Below are positions 7,389 through 16,610 of a DNA stretch of 64,000 nucleotides, piece after piece; positions within the stretch are counted from its first letter, which is position 1; every line of letters starts with the position of its first letter. Source of the DNA: Planctomycetota bacterium (GTDB lineage: Bacteria; Planctomycetota; OFTM77); assembly GCA_029260795.1 (NCBI GenBank), contig JAJDCO010000135.1:176147-240146 (forward strand). The letters are read 5' to 3'. Position numbers and translations under genes: made by a program. Under the pieces are notes generated by a model, which worked only from the letters and a program-made list of their open reading frames with translations, was not told the DNA's origin and searched no databases.

Positions 7389-9482
7389 ATGGCAGAGCGG
7401 AACGAGTTGGATAGCCAGAATCTGGTGATCCGCGGGTTGGTCGTCGGGACGGTGCTCGGCCTTGCCGAGGCGCTGGCCGCACAGGTCCACGCGCAGGTGG
7501 CTTGGGAGACTCTGGCAGTCGGACTGGGTCTTTGGGTGGTCGCCGGAACTCTCGGCGGGATGGCCGTCCAGCTGGTGCGGTCCCTCGGCCCCCTTCGATT
7601 CAGCGGCGGTGGAGTGCTCGTCGGTGGCGCCCTGGCCGTCTATGGCATCGTGATGCTCAATCATCAGGTGCTGCGCGGCGTCGGAGTCCTCGATCCGTCC
7701 TCGATCTTGGCAGCGGTCGGAGTCCTCGCCTGCGCGGGGCTCTTCGTCCTCTGCCTGGACCGACGCCTGGCCCAGGCTGACGTCACGCACTTCGCCTCGT
7801 ACGCGTTCGCGATACTCGCCACCTTGGTGGGCGCGAACTTCCTGCGATCGGTCATCACCCCGGATCCGATCTCGCTTCGAGGGATCCTGCTCGTGGCCGG
7901 TGCCTTCATCCTGGCTCCCGCGCTGGCGGGATTGCTCACGGCCGGGCTTCGACGCTTGCTCCGATTCGGATTACCGGATGGCCTCGCGACACCGCTGGCC
8001 GCGATCGCCATTGCGGCCATTCCGTTCGCCGCGGGCGTGGTCCTGGTTCGTCCGGCTTGGATCGGCATCCATGCCGAGCCCGCACGCGCACTCAACCGAC
8101 CGGCCCGCCCCAACGTCTTGGTGGTCCTGCTCGATACGGTGCGCGCTGATCGCCTGTCTTGCTACGACCCGGAGGCACGGCCGACGCCGATCCTGGATGC
8201 GCTCGCCCAAGAAGGCACTCGCTTCCCCAACATGGTCTCCACATCACCGTGGACCCTTCCGGCCCATGCCTCGTTGTTCACGAGTACCTATCCTTCTCGC
8301 CACGGCGCCGTCCATGTCGACAGCGATTGGCAGGGCCGACCGCTCGGCCGTGGCCTCCCGACCGTGGCCGAGATTCTCGCAGGCCAAGGCTACGAGACCT
8401 CGGCCATCGTCGCGAACCGCGGATTCCTCGATCCCTTCTTCGGACTCGATCGCGGCTTCGGTTGGTATGAGGTGCTGCATCCCAAGACCGACGGTCTATT
8501 CTGGAATCCGATCGCACAGCGGACGCCCTTGAGCCGCTACTACCGATTGAACCCGAACGTGCTCTCCCCGGCCGTCAACGAGCAGGCCTTGACTTGGATC
8601 GACGGACGCCCCGAGGCTCAGAAGCCCTTCTTCTTGTTCCTGAACTACATGGACGCCCACGGGAGCCCGTTCTTGCCGGACTTCGGCGACCAGATGGGTG
8701 GCTTGGGCCTGACTCCCGGAGACATCGCCGATCTCTCCGATGTCCAGAGTGGTCACGCGACGCTCGAGGACAATCAACGCTGGGATCTGGCGGCTTGGTA
8801 CACCAAGGAGGTGCAGTTCCTCGATCACCAGCTCGGTCTTCTCTTCGATGAGCTCAAGCGACGCGAGGTGTGGGATGACACGCTCGTGATCGTCCTCTCC
8901 GATCACGGCGAGATGCTTGGAGAGCGAGGCGCGGTGGGACACGAGCTGTACCTGCAGGAAGAGGTTCTGCGGGTCCCTTTGATCGTGAAGTATCCGAAGG
9001 GTATGGCGGCTCCGGATACCAGTCGCTGGATCCAGACGGTCGACATCGCTCCGGAGATCCTCCGAGTGGCGGTGATCCCGACGCCTGACACTTTTCAGGG
9101 CATCTTGCCGGGTCAACGCACCGATCATCCGATCGCCGAGCTGTACTCCAACCGGACGATGCGATCGATCAGTAAGGCACGCTTCGGGAATGACCTGACC
9201 GCGGTCTACTCGGACACGCCTCCGGGTTGGAAGTACATCAGTGGCGGCGCCGAGGAGCAGCTCTTCGACCTCGAGAACGACCCCCGTCAAGCCAAGAACG
9301 CCGCCAAGTCTCATCCGAAGATGACCAACCTCCTCCGCCGGCGCTTCGCTCGTTGGCTCAGCTCGTTCGAGAGGTACCGCCCCGCCGAATCGGCAGAGCC
9401 GCCGGTGGCGGCGGAAGCTCAGCGAGCGCAGGAGAACGTGCGGCGTCTCGGCTACGCGGGCGGCGGAAGCTCAAAGCGCTAG
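7389..9482 (+). CDS. Membrane-anchored sulfatase-fold protein, Thr at nucleophile position
   Basis: 697 residues from ATG 7389, preceded by GAGGTGAG; 46 residues upstream in the same frame look non-coding. Residues 1-230 hold about six hydrophobic segments. The alkaline-phosphatase/sulfatase domain begins at about 240 (NVLVVLLDTVRADRLSCYDP), with the active-site region SPWTLPAHASLFTSTYPSRHG at about 286-304 and a metal-binding VLSDHGEMLGERGAVGHE further on. Where true sulfatases have a Cys or Ser to be converted to formylglycine, this protein has Thr (about residue 289), as in lipoteichoic acid synthases and phosphoethanolamine transferases. It could be an envelope phospho- or sulfo-group transferase/hydrolase that does not need formylglycine maturation. 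The C-terminal tail (about 50 residues) is charged. Confidence 0.82.
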   Translation: MAERNELDSQNLVIRGLVVGTVLGLAEALAAQVHAQVAWETLAVGLGLWVVAGTLGGMAVQLVRSLGPLRFSGGGVLVGGALAVYGIVMLNHQVLRGVGVLDPSSILAAVGVLACAGLFVLCLDRRLAQADVTHFASYAFAILATLVGANFLRSVITPDPISLRGILLVAGAFILAPALAGLLTAGLRRLLRFGLPDGLATPLAAIAIAAIPFAAGVVLVRPAWIGIHAEPARALNRPARPNVLVVLLDTVRADRLSCYDPEARPTPILDALAQEGTRFPNMVSTSPWTLPAHASLFTSTYPSRHGAVHVDSDWQGRPLGRGLPTVAEILAGQGYETSAIVANRGFLDPFFGLDRGFGWYEVLHPKTDGLFWNPIAQRTPLSRYYRLNPNVLSPAVNEQALTWIDGRPEAQKPFFLFLNYMDAHGSPFLPDFGDQMGGLGLTPGDIADLSDVQSGHATLEDNQRWDLAAWYTKEVQFLDHQLGLLFDELKRREVWDDTLVIVLSDHGEMLGERGAVGHELYLQEEVLRVPLIVKYPKGMAAPDTSRWIQTVDIAPEILRVAVIPTPDTFQGILPGQRTDHPIAELYSNRTMRSISKARFGNDLTAVYSDTPPGWKYISGGAEEQLFDLENDPRQAKNAAKSHPKMTNLLRRRFARWLSSFERYRPAESAEPPVAAEAQRAQENVRRLGYAGGGSSKR

Positions 9483-9494
9483 CCATCGAGGGAT

Positions 9495-9522
9495 GAGCGG
9501 CGCCGCCTCGTCCGCGCCGCTT
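9495..9522. terminator. Inverted repeat between convergent genes
   Basis: 9-bp stem (GAGCGGCGC at 9495-9503, GCGCCGCTT at 9514-9522) with a 10-base loop, in the 39-bp gap between the sulfatase-fold gene and the convergent Bax1-like gene. Position suggests a bidirectional transcription stop, but there is no U-tract on either side. Confidence 0.4.
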
Positions 9523-10754
9523 CAGCTCCCGTCTTTCGCGTCGCTCGTCAGCTCTTCCTCCAGGAGACGAGCGACCTCACTCACGACCGGGATCTCCCGG
9601 TATCGGAACACGCGCGCGGGAAGACCTTCCAGCTTCTGCTCATCGACTCGCATGCGATCGGAGACTCCGACGAGAACTGGCCCCGGGGCATGGGCCCGAA
9701 GGTGTGAAAGCCTGTCCGCGAGCCCGGTCGATCGCCAGTAGCCAAAGAGCTCCAGCCAAACGCGCCGTCCCGTCTTCTCGTGCACGAACGTGAAGTCCGG
9801 CACGAATACGCCAGCGCCCTCGAGATCCACCACCTCGGAATGGGGCGCCGCGGTCCAACCCTCCACCTTGGCATTGAAGCGATCGGCGAACCGCTGCAGC
9901 TCCTCGGGAAACCGAGTGCCGGTATCCGGGAAGTGAGATCGAAGCCCATCCTTCGCCTCGAGCTCGAAGATCCGCTCGACGCGTCGCGGTCCCCACACCA
10001 GCTCGGCTCGCAGCCGAAACGAACGGGCATGGAGTAACACCGGCAGGAAGAACGCCATCTGGAGCCCATACCGCTGCGCATAGCGAAACAGGCTGAGTGG
10101 CCCGTCGATCGTCAGTCGATACCCTTTCTCCGGATCGCCTTCGAGGCGATGCATGAGCCGGTAGAACTTCAAGTACCGGAAGATCTGGCGATAGCGCTGC
10201 GGCGGCTCGTCAGGGAGGTCGATGACGAGGCGTCGGGCGCGAATGAGGACCGTTTGCGCCAAAGCGACGTTGTAGCGATGCAGGAGGCGCTCGGGCGAGA
10301 GGGCACGAAACTCGACCAGCCGTTGCTCGGACTCCAGATCGGCGAATAGCCCGGCCTCGAGCGCTTCCACGCTCACTCCCACTCGATGCGCGGCGCTTTC
10401 GAGAACGGTCTGCCGGTCGAATGCATGTGCGAGTGCGACGTCTCGCCGTTGCGCCGTCGCCGCCTCGAAGACCGCTCGCCGAAGATCGACCGGCGGAAGG
10501 TCCGATTGCACCTCGAACCGGCAGCGCTTCTCGAGTAGGCGCGCGAGTCCTCGATGCATCAGGAACTCCGTCCCATCACCGGTCAGCTCACGTCGGACTT
10601 CTTCGAGCTCCCCTCGGCGACCACCGACGCCCTGCCGATGAGCCTCGATCAGCTCTCGAGCCAGCTCGAGGAGTGAGGCTTCTTCCGGGTCGACGTACTC
10701 GGGCCGGATGAACTTGCGACCGACGCGAACGCGGAGGAGGTCACTGGTAAGCAC
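9522..10754 (-). CDS. Bax1-like nuclease (DUF790)
   Basis: 410 residues. Matches the DUF790/Bax1 family, the nuclease partner of archaeal XPB in nucleotide excision repair. Visible features: N-terminal MLTSDLLRVRVGRKFIRPEY typical of the family; a central helical region (LHRYNVALAQTVLIRARRL); and C-terminal PD-(D/E)xK-like core PDFTFVHEKTGRRVWLELFGYW, with Asp, Glu and Lys arranged as in that nuclease fold. Its start overlaps the 3' end of the XPB-like gene by 14 bases, so the two are co-translated, as in archaea. Predicted to incise DNA at bubble structures opened by the helicase. Confidence 0.85.
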   Translation of the reverse strand: MLTSDLLRVRVGRKFIRPEYVDPEEASLLELARELIEAHRQGVGGRRGELEEVRRELTGDGTEFLMHRGLARLLEKRCRFEVQSDLPPVDLRRAVFEAATAQRRDVALAHAFDRQTVLESAAHRVGVSVEALEAGLFADLESEQRLVEFRALSPERLLHRYNVALAQTVLIRARRLVIDLPDEPPQRYRQIFRYLKFYRLMHRLEGDPEKGYRLTIDGPLSLFRYAQRYGLQMAFFLPVLLHARSFRLRAELVWGPRRVERIFELEAKDGLRSHFPDTGTRFPEELQRFADRFNAKVEGWTAAPHSEVVDLEGAGVFVPDFTFVHEKTGRRVWLELFGYWRSTGLADRLSHLRAHAPGPVLVGVSDRMRVDEQKLEGLPARVFRYREIPVVSEVARLLEEELTSDAKDGS

Positions 10755-12102
10755 GATGACTCCGTCGACGATCGCTCGTCATCTCCTCACCCGTTCCGCG
10801 GGTGACGACTTCGTACAGACGGGCCTGCTTTCCTTCCTTTCGCCGCAAGATTCTTCCCAAGCGTTGAACGTGCTCGCGCACACTTCCCGAGCCCGACAAG
10901 ATGACGGCGACATTGGCTTCGGGAATGTCGACTCCCTCGTTGAGGACCTTCGAGGTGGCGAGCACGCTGTAGGTGCCTTCACGGAAGGCCTGGAGAATCT
11001 CCTTCCGCTCGGCGAGCTTCGTCTGGTGAGTCAGAGCCGGAACGAGGAATCGCCGCGAGATCTGGTAGACGGTGTCATTGTCGTTGGTGAAGACGAGCAT
11101 GCGATCGCCGGCATGCCGCTCCAAGAGCCGCTCCAGTACCTCCAGCTTGGCGGGCGCTGCGAGGGCCAATCGCCTCTGCTCCTGATAGGCCCGAAACGCA
11201 CGTCGTCCCTCCTCGGAGCGGTTGGTCGCGGCCAGAAACCGTCGCCACCCACTCGGCTCTCCGAGCGAGATGCCCTCGGCAGCGACAAACTCCCGGAACA
11301 TGGATCGCGATCGGAGATACTGAGCGGCCTCATCCGGCGTGAGCTCCACGAAGAGCTGGAGCGTCTCGTACTCGGAGAGGAAGCGCCCCGCCATCTCATC
11401 GATCTCGCTGCGGAAGACCAGCGGGCCGACCAGCTCGAAGAGCTGGGACTCCTGGCCATCTCCCCGCTCGGGCGTCGCGGTCAGTCCGAGGCGGAAGGGC
11501 GCCGCGGCTCCGAGGGCAGCTTGCGAGTACGTGGGTCCGGGAAGATGGTGACATTCGTCGAAGATCAGCAAGCCGAATCGGTTTCCGAGCCGCTCCACGT
11601 GCAGGTGCGCCGAAGCATAGGTCGTGACCGTGAGATCTCGTACCTCGTGCTCGCCACCACCGATCAAGCCGACCTCGGTCCCGAACATCAGCGCAAGCTC
11701 GGTGGACCACTGGTGCATCAGGTCCAAGGTCGGGACCACCACCAGAGCCGAACGCTGAATGCGCTCGATCGCCAACATGCCCACGAACGACTTGCCTGAG
11801 CCGGTCGGGAGCACGATGCAGCCGCGTCCCCCCTGCTTCCACCAAGCCGACAGCGCCGCTTCCTGATAGTCGAAGGGCGCTCGATCGACGAAGCGACGCC
11901 ACGCCACGGTGGGCCAATCCCGGACTCGGTCCTGGTAGGGAACGGCCGCGCGGACGAGACCTTCGACGATCTCCCGATATCGATGAGCTTCGGCACGAAA
12001 GCACTTCGTTCGATCATCCCAGAGACACGCCGCCGGCGGTGATCCGGCCTCCGGCTCACCTTGGACTCGAATCGTGCCGCTCTCGAACTCGAGCTCCCAC
12101 AT
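10741..12102 (-). CDS. XPB-like superfamily 2 DNA helicase
   Basis: 453 residues starting MWELEFESGTIRV, the usual beginning of the XPB damage-recognition-like domain; upstream sequence in frame is dispensable. Walker A LPTGSGKS at 98-105, DECH box at 182-185, motif III GLTATPERGDG, helicase C-terminal domain with VFTNDNDTVYQISRRF, VLNEGVDIPEANVAV and the arginine-finger motif VQRLGRILRRKEGK. It unwinds DNA by ATP hydrolysis. The coupling to a Bax1-like nuclease downstream supports an archaeal-style excision-repair role rather than a restriction or RadD-type function. Confidence 0.9.
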   Translation of the reverse strand: MWELEFESGTIRVQGEPEAGSPPAACLWDDRTKCFRAEAHRYREIVEGLVRAAVPYQDRVRDWPTVAWRRFVDRAPFDYQEAALSAWWKQGGRGCIVLPTGSGKSFVGMLAIERIQRSALVVVPTLDLMHQWSTELALMFGTEVGLIGGGEHEVRDLTVTTYASAHLHVERLGNRFGLLIFDECHHLPGPTYSQAALGAAAPFRLGLTATPERGDGQESQLFELVGPLVFRSEIDEMAGRFLSEYETLQLFVELTPDEAAQYLRSRSMFREFVAAEGISLGEPSGWRRFLAATNRSEEGRRAFRAYQEQRRLALAAPAKLEVLERLLERHAGDRMLVFTNDNDTVYQISRRFLVPALTHQTKLAERKEILQAFREGTYSVLATSKVLNEGVDIPEANVAVILSGSGSVREHVQRLGRILRRKEGKQARLYEVVTRGTGEEMTSDRRRSHRAYQ

Positions 12103-12390
12103 GCTCGACCGCCTCAATTGCTTCGCATTGGATCGGTGTGCTGCTGCCGTCTTCGGTCCGCGCGCGTTGCTCGCGAGCCCACTCTCTGGACGCATGTCAT
12201 TGCCGATGGTCACGCCCTGAGCCAAAGAACTTGCGTCTCCGACGCGCAGCGAGTGATACCCGAAGCCGGGCGCCACCGCGAGTCTCGTCATCGGTCTCCG
12301 AGGGTGCCGACTCGACGACGTGGACCGAAAACGCCCCGATCATGAAAGGTTTCGGCCCGGCATCGTCCGCGCCCGGTCCCAGGAAGGTCC

Positions 12391-12419
12391 TTGACCCCTC
12401 ATTCGAGAGCCCGGAGAAT
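12391..12419 (+). promoter_or_regulatory. Candidate promoter of PPC-repeat gene; 12103-12523 intergenic
   Basis: TTGACC (12391-12396), 17-bp spacer, GAGAAT (12414-12419), about 105 bases before the ATG at 12524. It lies in the 421-bp divergent gap between the XPB-like gene and the PPC gene; apart from a GGGGGAG ribosome site just before 12524, nothing else in the gap could be identified. Confidence 0.4.
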
Positions 12420-12523
12420 CGCTTCTGAATTATTGAGCCGTAACACCGATCCTTTTTCATCCCGCATCGCACTTCCGATTCGAGTGAAGTTCGCGATGCG
12501 TTCCCAGACTTTCGGGGGAGTCC

Positions 12524-15244
12524 ATGTTGCAACGCGGGAGCCTTCTCACAGGACTCGGCCTCGGTACCTTCGTACTGATCGCCGCGTCTTGGGCTGATGA
12601 CCAGACCGACAAGCCCATCGAGCCCAACAAGTTCAAGTTCAACGACACGTCCAGCACGGCTGCGCCCGTTGGCTGGAACACCTGCAAGGCGGAGAGCTTC
12701 GTCGAGGGAGACGTCGACTACTTCCGCCTGACCGGTCAGGCGGGTGACGTGATCCACATCGACGTCGATCCGCACGTCATCGTCGGCCAGCCGCTTCCGG
12801 ACCTCGCCGACGACCTCACGGTCACGGTCGAGATCCAGGATGCCCAAGGAAACGTCCTGGCACTGAACGTCGGTAACTTCGTCCTGCAGAACCCGTCGCT
12901 CCACGGCGTGGTGCTGCCCAGCTCTCCCAACGACCAGTATCTCGTACGCGTGACGACCACGGGATGGACGCAGGGTGGTGAGCTGCCCTATCTCCTCCGG
13001 ACTTGCCGGGAAGACCAGCACTTCGAGGTCGAGCCGAACAACTCGCGTCTCCGCGCGACTCCGGTGCGTCTCGACACGGTCGTCGGTGGCTTCTTGACCG
13101 TCGACACCATCGATCCGATCGACTTCTACCGCTTCTACGGTAATGCGGGCCACAACGTCACCGTCAAGGTGACGCTCGACGATGGTACCCTGGCCCCCTT
13201 CACGATCGAAGTGATCGACGCCCTGGGCAACGTCCTGGCGAACTCCGGTCAGGATTCGAAGGGTCTCAGCGACCACACCCTGGTCTTCAATCCGCCGGTC
13301 GACGCGACGTACTACCTCCGCATCATCCAGTTCGGTCTCGCCGACGTCACGCCCTATCACGCCACGATGAGCTCGGATCTGACCACGACACCGGCGATCT
13401 ACTTCATCAACGAGGTGGAGCCCAACGATCTGCAAGCGGACGCCAACAGCATGTCTGTCGGCGGTGCCGTCGAGGGCGTCATCGGCGCAGCCGACACCGA
13501 CTCGTGGACGTTCTCGGCTTCGGCCGGAGATGCGATCGCGGTCGACATCTCGGCCCGCCCGACCGACATCGGCTCCGGCCTCGACTCCATCATCACCGTG
13601 CTCGACAGCGGTGGCGCTGTGGTGGCCACCAACGATGACGGTCAGGGTGGCGGTCTCGACTCCTTCGCGACTTTCATCGCGCCGGCCAACGACGATTACA
13701 CGGTTCAGGTCGTCGGGTTCGGTGGCACCAGCGAAGGCGAGTACCTTCTGACGGTCAACGGGGCCATCACGACCTCGATCGGTGGGCTGCCCAGCGAGGT
13801 CGAGCCCAACAACGACCTCGGCTCCGCGACCCCCATGTCCGTCGGAGATCGGATCTCGGGCGCCATCGACCCGTCCGGAGACGAGGACTTCTTCTCCTTC
13901 ACGGTCGACGGACCCGTCACGATCAGCATCGACCTCGACTGCACTCAGGATGGCTCGTCGCTCGACAGCACGCTCGAGCTCCTCGATGCCGGTGGATCCT
14001 CGATCGAGTTCGACGATGACGATGACGACTACCCCGTCGATTCGATCATCCTGAACGCTGCCTTGCCGGGAGCCGGAACCTACGTCTTTGCGGTGAGGCC
14101 TTTCAGTGGCGGTAGCCCCGACCACTTCTACACCGCCTCGGTCCAGCTCACCGGTCCTTCGGGAACGATCGAGTCGGAGCCGAATGACACGATCGGCACG
14201 GCTACGCCCGCGGCGATCGGCTCGAGCGCCAGTGGCGTCATCGATCCGGCTGGCGATGTCGACTTCTTCTCCTTTGCCGGAACCGCCGGCAGCGTCGTGC
14301 GCCTCGACATCGACGCAGGCGGCCTGCTTCAAGTCCCGTCGCCGTCCACGCTCGACTCTCTGCTCGAGCTGTTCGATCCGAGCGGTACCTCGATCGCCTT
14401 CAACGATGATGGCGGCTCGACCGACAGCGACCTGACGGTCACCTTGCCCGTCGATGGCGTCTACACCGTCGCCGTCTCAGCCTTCGCTGGCGGCGGCTCG
14501 GCGACCGACACCTACGACCTCGACATCACGCCGTTCTTGACGATCGTGACCAACCTGCCGGACACCGTCGAGAGCGAGCCGAACGATGACAGCGCTTCGG
14601 CGACCTTCATCGGCACCGACGCCCTCGGCTCGGGCGTGCTCGAGGCCGGAGACGCCGACTTCTTCAGCTTCGACGCCCAGGCGGGTGACGTGCTGATCAT
14701 CGACGTTTCGGCCACGACCTTCGGCTCCAGCCTGGACAGCATCATCGAGGTGTTCGATCCGAACGGCGCCAGCGTCGGGACCAACGACGATGGTGGCGAC
14801 GGATCGCTCGACTCGTTCTTGCTCTTCACTGCACCGATCGGTGGCACCTACTCGGTCGAGATCGGCGCCTTCTCCGGGACCGGCCCGGATGCGTTCTACA
14901 CCGTGAACATCCTCGAAGGTGATCTCATCCTCGAGGTCGACACCGCCACGCCGCCTCCGGGTGGACCGGTGGGCGTTGAGATGCGCGGAAACCCGCACGA
15001 TCATATCTGCCTCCTGTTCGGATTCCAGGCCGGTGAGAAGAACATCCCTGGCGCGGGTGTCCTCGGCATCCTGGATCCGACCGTGCTGCTCGGCATCACG
15101 CTGCCGGAGTCCGGTGAGCTGAACTTCTCGTCCGGTCTCCCGCCGAATCTGCGCGGAGTCGTGTACGGTCAGCTCATCTCGGTCGAAGGGTTGAATCTGT
15201 TCTTCGACGAGATCTCCGGAGTCGTCTCGATCGACATCCAGTGA
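12524..15244 (+). CDS. Exported protein with about six PPC-type domains
   Basis: 906 residues with an N-terminal signal sequence (hydrophobic to about residue 24, AASWADDQ). It contains bacterial pre-peptidase C-terminal (PPC) beta-sandwich units with a recurrent xEPN(D/N) entry motif at about residues 169, 297, 425, 551 and 683, spaced 126-132 residues, plus a first degenerate unit at 40-165. Each unit repeats DxDFFSFxxxAGD and SLDSxxxxxDxxGxSxxxNDDG motifs; one has an Asp-rich loop (DDDDDD) suggesting calcium binding. The last 100 residues form a different, Gly/Leu-rich domain ending VVSIDIQ. No catalytic domain is seen, so it is probably a surface or adhesion protein. Ribosome site GGGGGAG precedes the ATG. 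Confidence 0.85.
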   Translation: MLQRGSLLTGLGLGTFVLIAASWADDQTDKPIEPNKFKFNDTSSTAAPVGWNTCKAESFVEGDVDYFRLTGQAGDVIHIDVDPHVIVGQPLPDLADDLTVTVEIQDAQGNVLALNVGNFVLQNPSLHGVVLPSSPNDQYLVRVTTTGWTQGGELPYLLRTCREDQHFEVEPNNSRLRATPVRLDTVVGGFLTVDTIDPIDFYRFYGNAGHNVTVKVTLDDGTLAPFTIEVIDALGNVLANSGQDSKGLSDHTLVFNPPVDATYYLRIIQFGLADVTPYHATMSSDLTTTPAIYFINEVEPNDLQADANSMSVGGAVEGVIGAADTDSWTFSASAGDAIAVDISARPTDIGSGLDSIITVLDSGGAVVATNDDGQGGGLDSFATFIAPANDDYTVQVVGFGGTSEGEYLLTVNGAITTSIGGLPSEVEPNNDLGSATPMSVGDRISGAIDPSGDEDFFSFTVDGPVTISIDLDCTQDGSSLDSTLELLDAGGSSIEFDDDDDDYPVDSIILNAALPGAGTYVFAVRPFSGGSPDHFYTASVQLTGPSGTIESEPNDTIGTATPAAIGSSASGVIDPAGDVDFFSFAGTAGSVVRLDIDAGGLLQVPSPSTLDSLLELFDPSGTSIAFNDDGGSTDSDLTVTLPVDGVYTVAVSAFAGGGSATDTYDLDITPFLTIVTNLPDTVESEPNDDSASATFIGTDALGSGVLEAGDADFFSFDAQAGDVLIIDVSATTFGSSLDSIIEVFDPNGASVGTNDDGGDGSLDSFLLFTAPIGGTYSVEIGAFSGTGPDAFYTVNILEGDLILEVDTATPPPGGPVGVEMRGNPHDHICLLFGFQAGEKNIPGAGVLGILDPTVLLGITLPESGELNFSSGLPPNLRGVVYGQLISVEGLNLFFDEISGVVSIDIQ

Positions 15245-15278
15245 GCCGTGTGAAGCACGCCTCACAGCTCTGACTCGC

Positions 15279-15310
15279 GAAGGCGGGGCCCTCGGGTCCC
15301 GCCTTCTTTC
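15279..15310 (+). terminator. Rho-independent terminator after PPC gene
   Basis: GAAGGCGGG (15279-15287) pairs with CCCGCCTTC (15298-15306), with further inner pairing, followed by TTTCATTT. It begins 35 bases after the PPC stop and lies 55 bases before the stop of the convergent B12 gene. Confidence 0.75.
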
Positions 15311-15364
15311 ATTTGAGACCCCGCCGCGCCTCGGTGGATGGCTCGTCTCCGCGGGGAAGACGCC

Positions 15365-16456
15365 TCAGGGAGCTTCGGGAATCCCCAGCAGCTCACGTCC
15401 CTTGACGACACCCGCGCGCAACGTCCTGGCATAGCCGTCGGCACCGACGCGGCGCCAGAGCTCACCTTCCCGATCGAAGGCCCGACCGCCGACCAGCACT
15501 TTCACCGTTCGATCGACCTGCGACCGAATAGTGGCGATCGTTTGCGCGATCATCTCCCGATGCTGACTGAGTGAGCCCGAGAGCGCCACCAGATGCGCTT
15601 GGTAGATCTCCACCGCTCGAACGATCTCGTCTCGCGGCACATCGGTACCGACGTAGACCGTGCGCCAACCCTCGAGCTCGAACAGGTCGGCGAGCGTGCG
15701 GATTCCGAGATCGTGCCCATCGCCGTCGACCGATGCCGCCACGACGGTGTGACCGTTGGTGGGCGAGCGAGCTTCCGTCCGCAGGAGCTCCCGAATCAGG
15801 TCCCGAGTGATCTCGGTCACGACGTGCTCCTCGGCGATCGAGACCTCGTCACGCTGCCACAGCCGCCCCAGCTCTCGCTGAGCGGCCAGGAGAACGTCCG
15901 TCACGAGCTGCTGGGAGGACTGGCCGTTCTTGGCCAACGCCTCCTGAATCAGCTGCCGCGCGGCGGCGCGGTCGCTTTCGAGAGCCGCTCGAAGGAAGGA
16001 TGTCGCCAGCTTCCCCCCCGCTGTGGTCACGTCGATCGCATCGGCGCTCGTCGAACACTCGAGAGCACTCGAACGCCCTTTCAGGGCGACCTGGGCCGCT
16101 TCGAAGAAGGGCGCGATGGACTCGGCGCCTCCTGGGGGAAGCTCCTCGCCCAACACCTCACCGAGACAGGCGATCGCGAGCTCGAGGTGCCGAGTCTTCA
16201 CCCCCCGCGCTTCGAAGGTCGTGGCCATCCACTCGCAGTGCGACCCGAGCAGCGCTGGAAGCTCATCGCGAACGGCGGCCGCGAGCTCGAGCAGCCAAGA
16301 CTCCAGAGAGAACCGCCAGCTGGAAAACGCACTGCTTCCATAGACCTGGGTGACCGCAGGATGGCGCTCGATCAGACGCGAGCTCGCGAGCGCGGCAAAG
16401 CCCGAGGAACTACCCTGGATCAGCTCGGCGACCAGGTCGTGGGATAGCGACTCCAT
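15365..16456 (-). CDS. Stand-alone cobalamin-binding protein with CarH-type Wx9EH motif
   Basis: 363 residues from ATG 16456 (an in-frame upstream start at 16522 is less likely). Residues 1-130 are an uncharacterised helical N-terminal domain. Residues 140-230 are a B12-binding cap (four-helix) domain. Residues 235-355 are a Rossmann-type B12-binding domain with D-x-H-x-x-G as DGHDLG (H248) and the later VALSGSLSQHREM and KVLVGGRAF segments. The cap carries W200 followed by nine residues and EH (210-211), the arrangement typical of adenosylcobalamin photoreceptors of the CarH/LitR type. There is no MerR DNA-binding domain, so any regulatory output must come through the N-terminal domain or a partner. 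Monocistronic. Confidence 0.82.
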   Translation of the reverse strand: MESLSHDLVAELIQGSSSGFAALASSRLIERHPAVTQVYGSSAFSSWRFSLESWLLELAAAVRDELPALLGSHCEWMATTFEARGVKTRHLELAIACLGEVLGEELPPGGAESIAPFFEAAQVALKGRSSALECSTSADAIDVTTAGGKLATSFLRAALESDRAAARQLIQEALAKNGQSSQQLVTDVLLAAQRELGRLWQRDEVSIAEEHVVTEITRDLIRELLRTEARSPTNGHTVVAASVDGDGHDLGIRTLADLFELEGWRTVYVGTDVPRDEIVRAVEIYQAHLVALSGSLSQHREMIAQTIATIRSQVDRTVKVLVGGRAFDREGELWRRVGADGYARTLRAGVVKGRELLGIPEAP

Positions 16457-16610
16457 GAGCGAACTCTCGAATCGAGCAGGGGTACGGGGATGCCGGCATT
16501 CGCTGAGTTGAGTGAACGTCAACCAGGCCGTTTGTAGCGAGTGGGCGCGACCGTGTCCACGGTGGAGAAAGGAGAGCCCGCTGGCGCGCGAAGCATCCTT
16601 CGCTCCCTCT

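Noticed and set aside
12197..14332. 711-codon minus-strand open frame
   Set aside because: Antisense to the PPC gene; Asp/Arg/Val-rich shadow caused by GAC/GTC codon periodicity.
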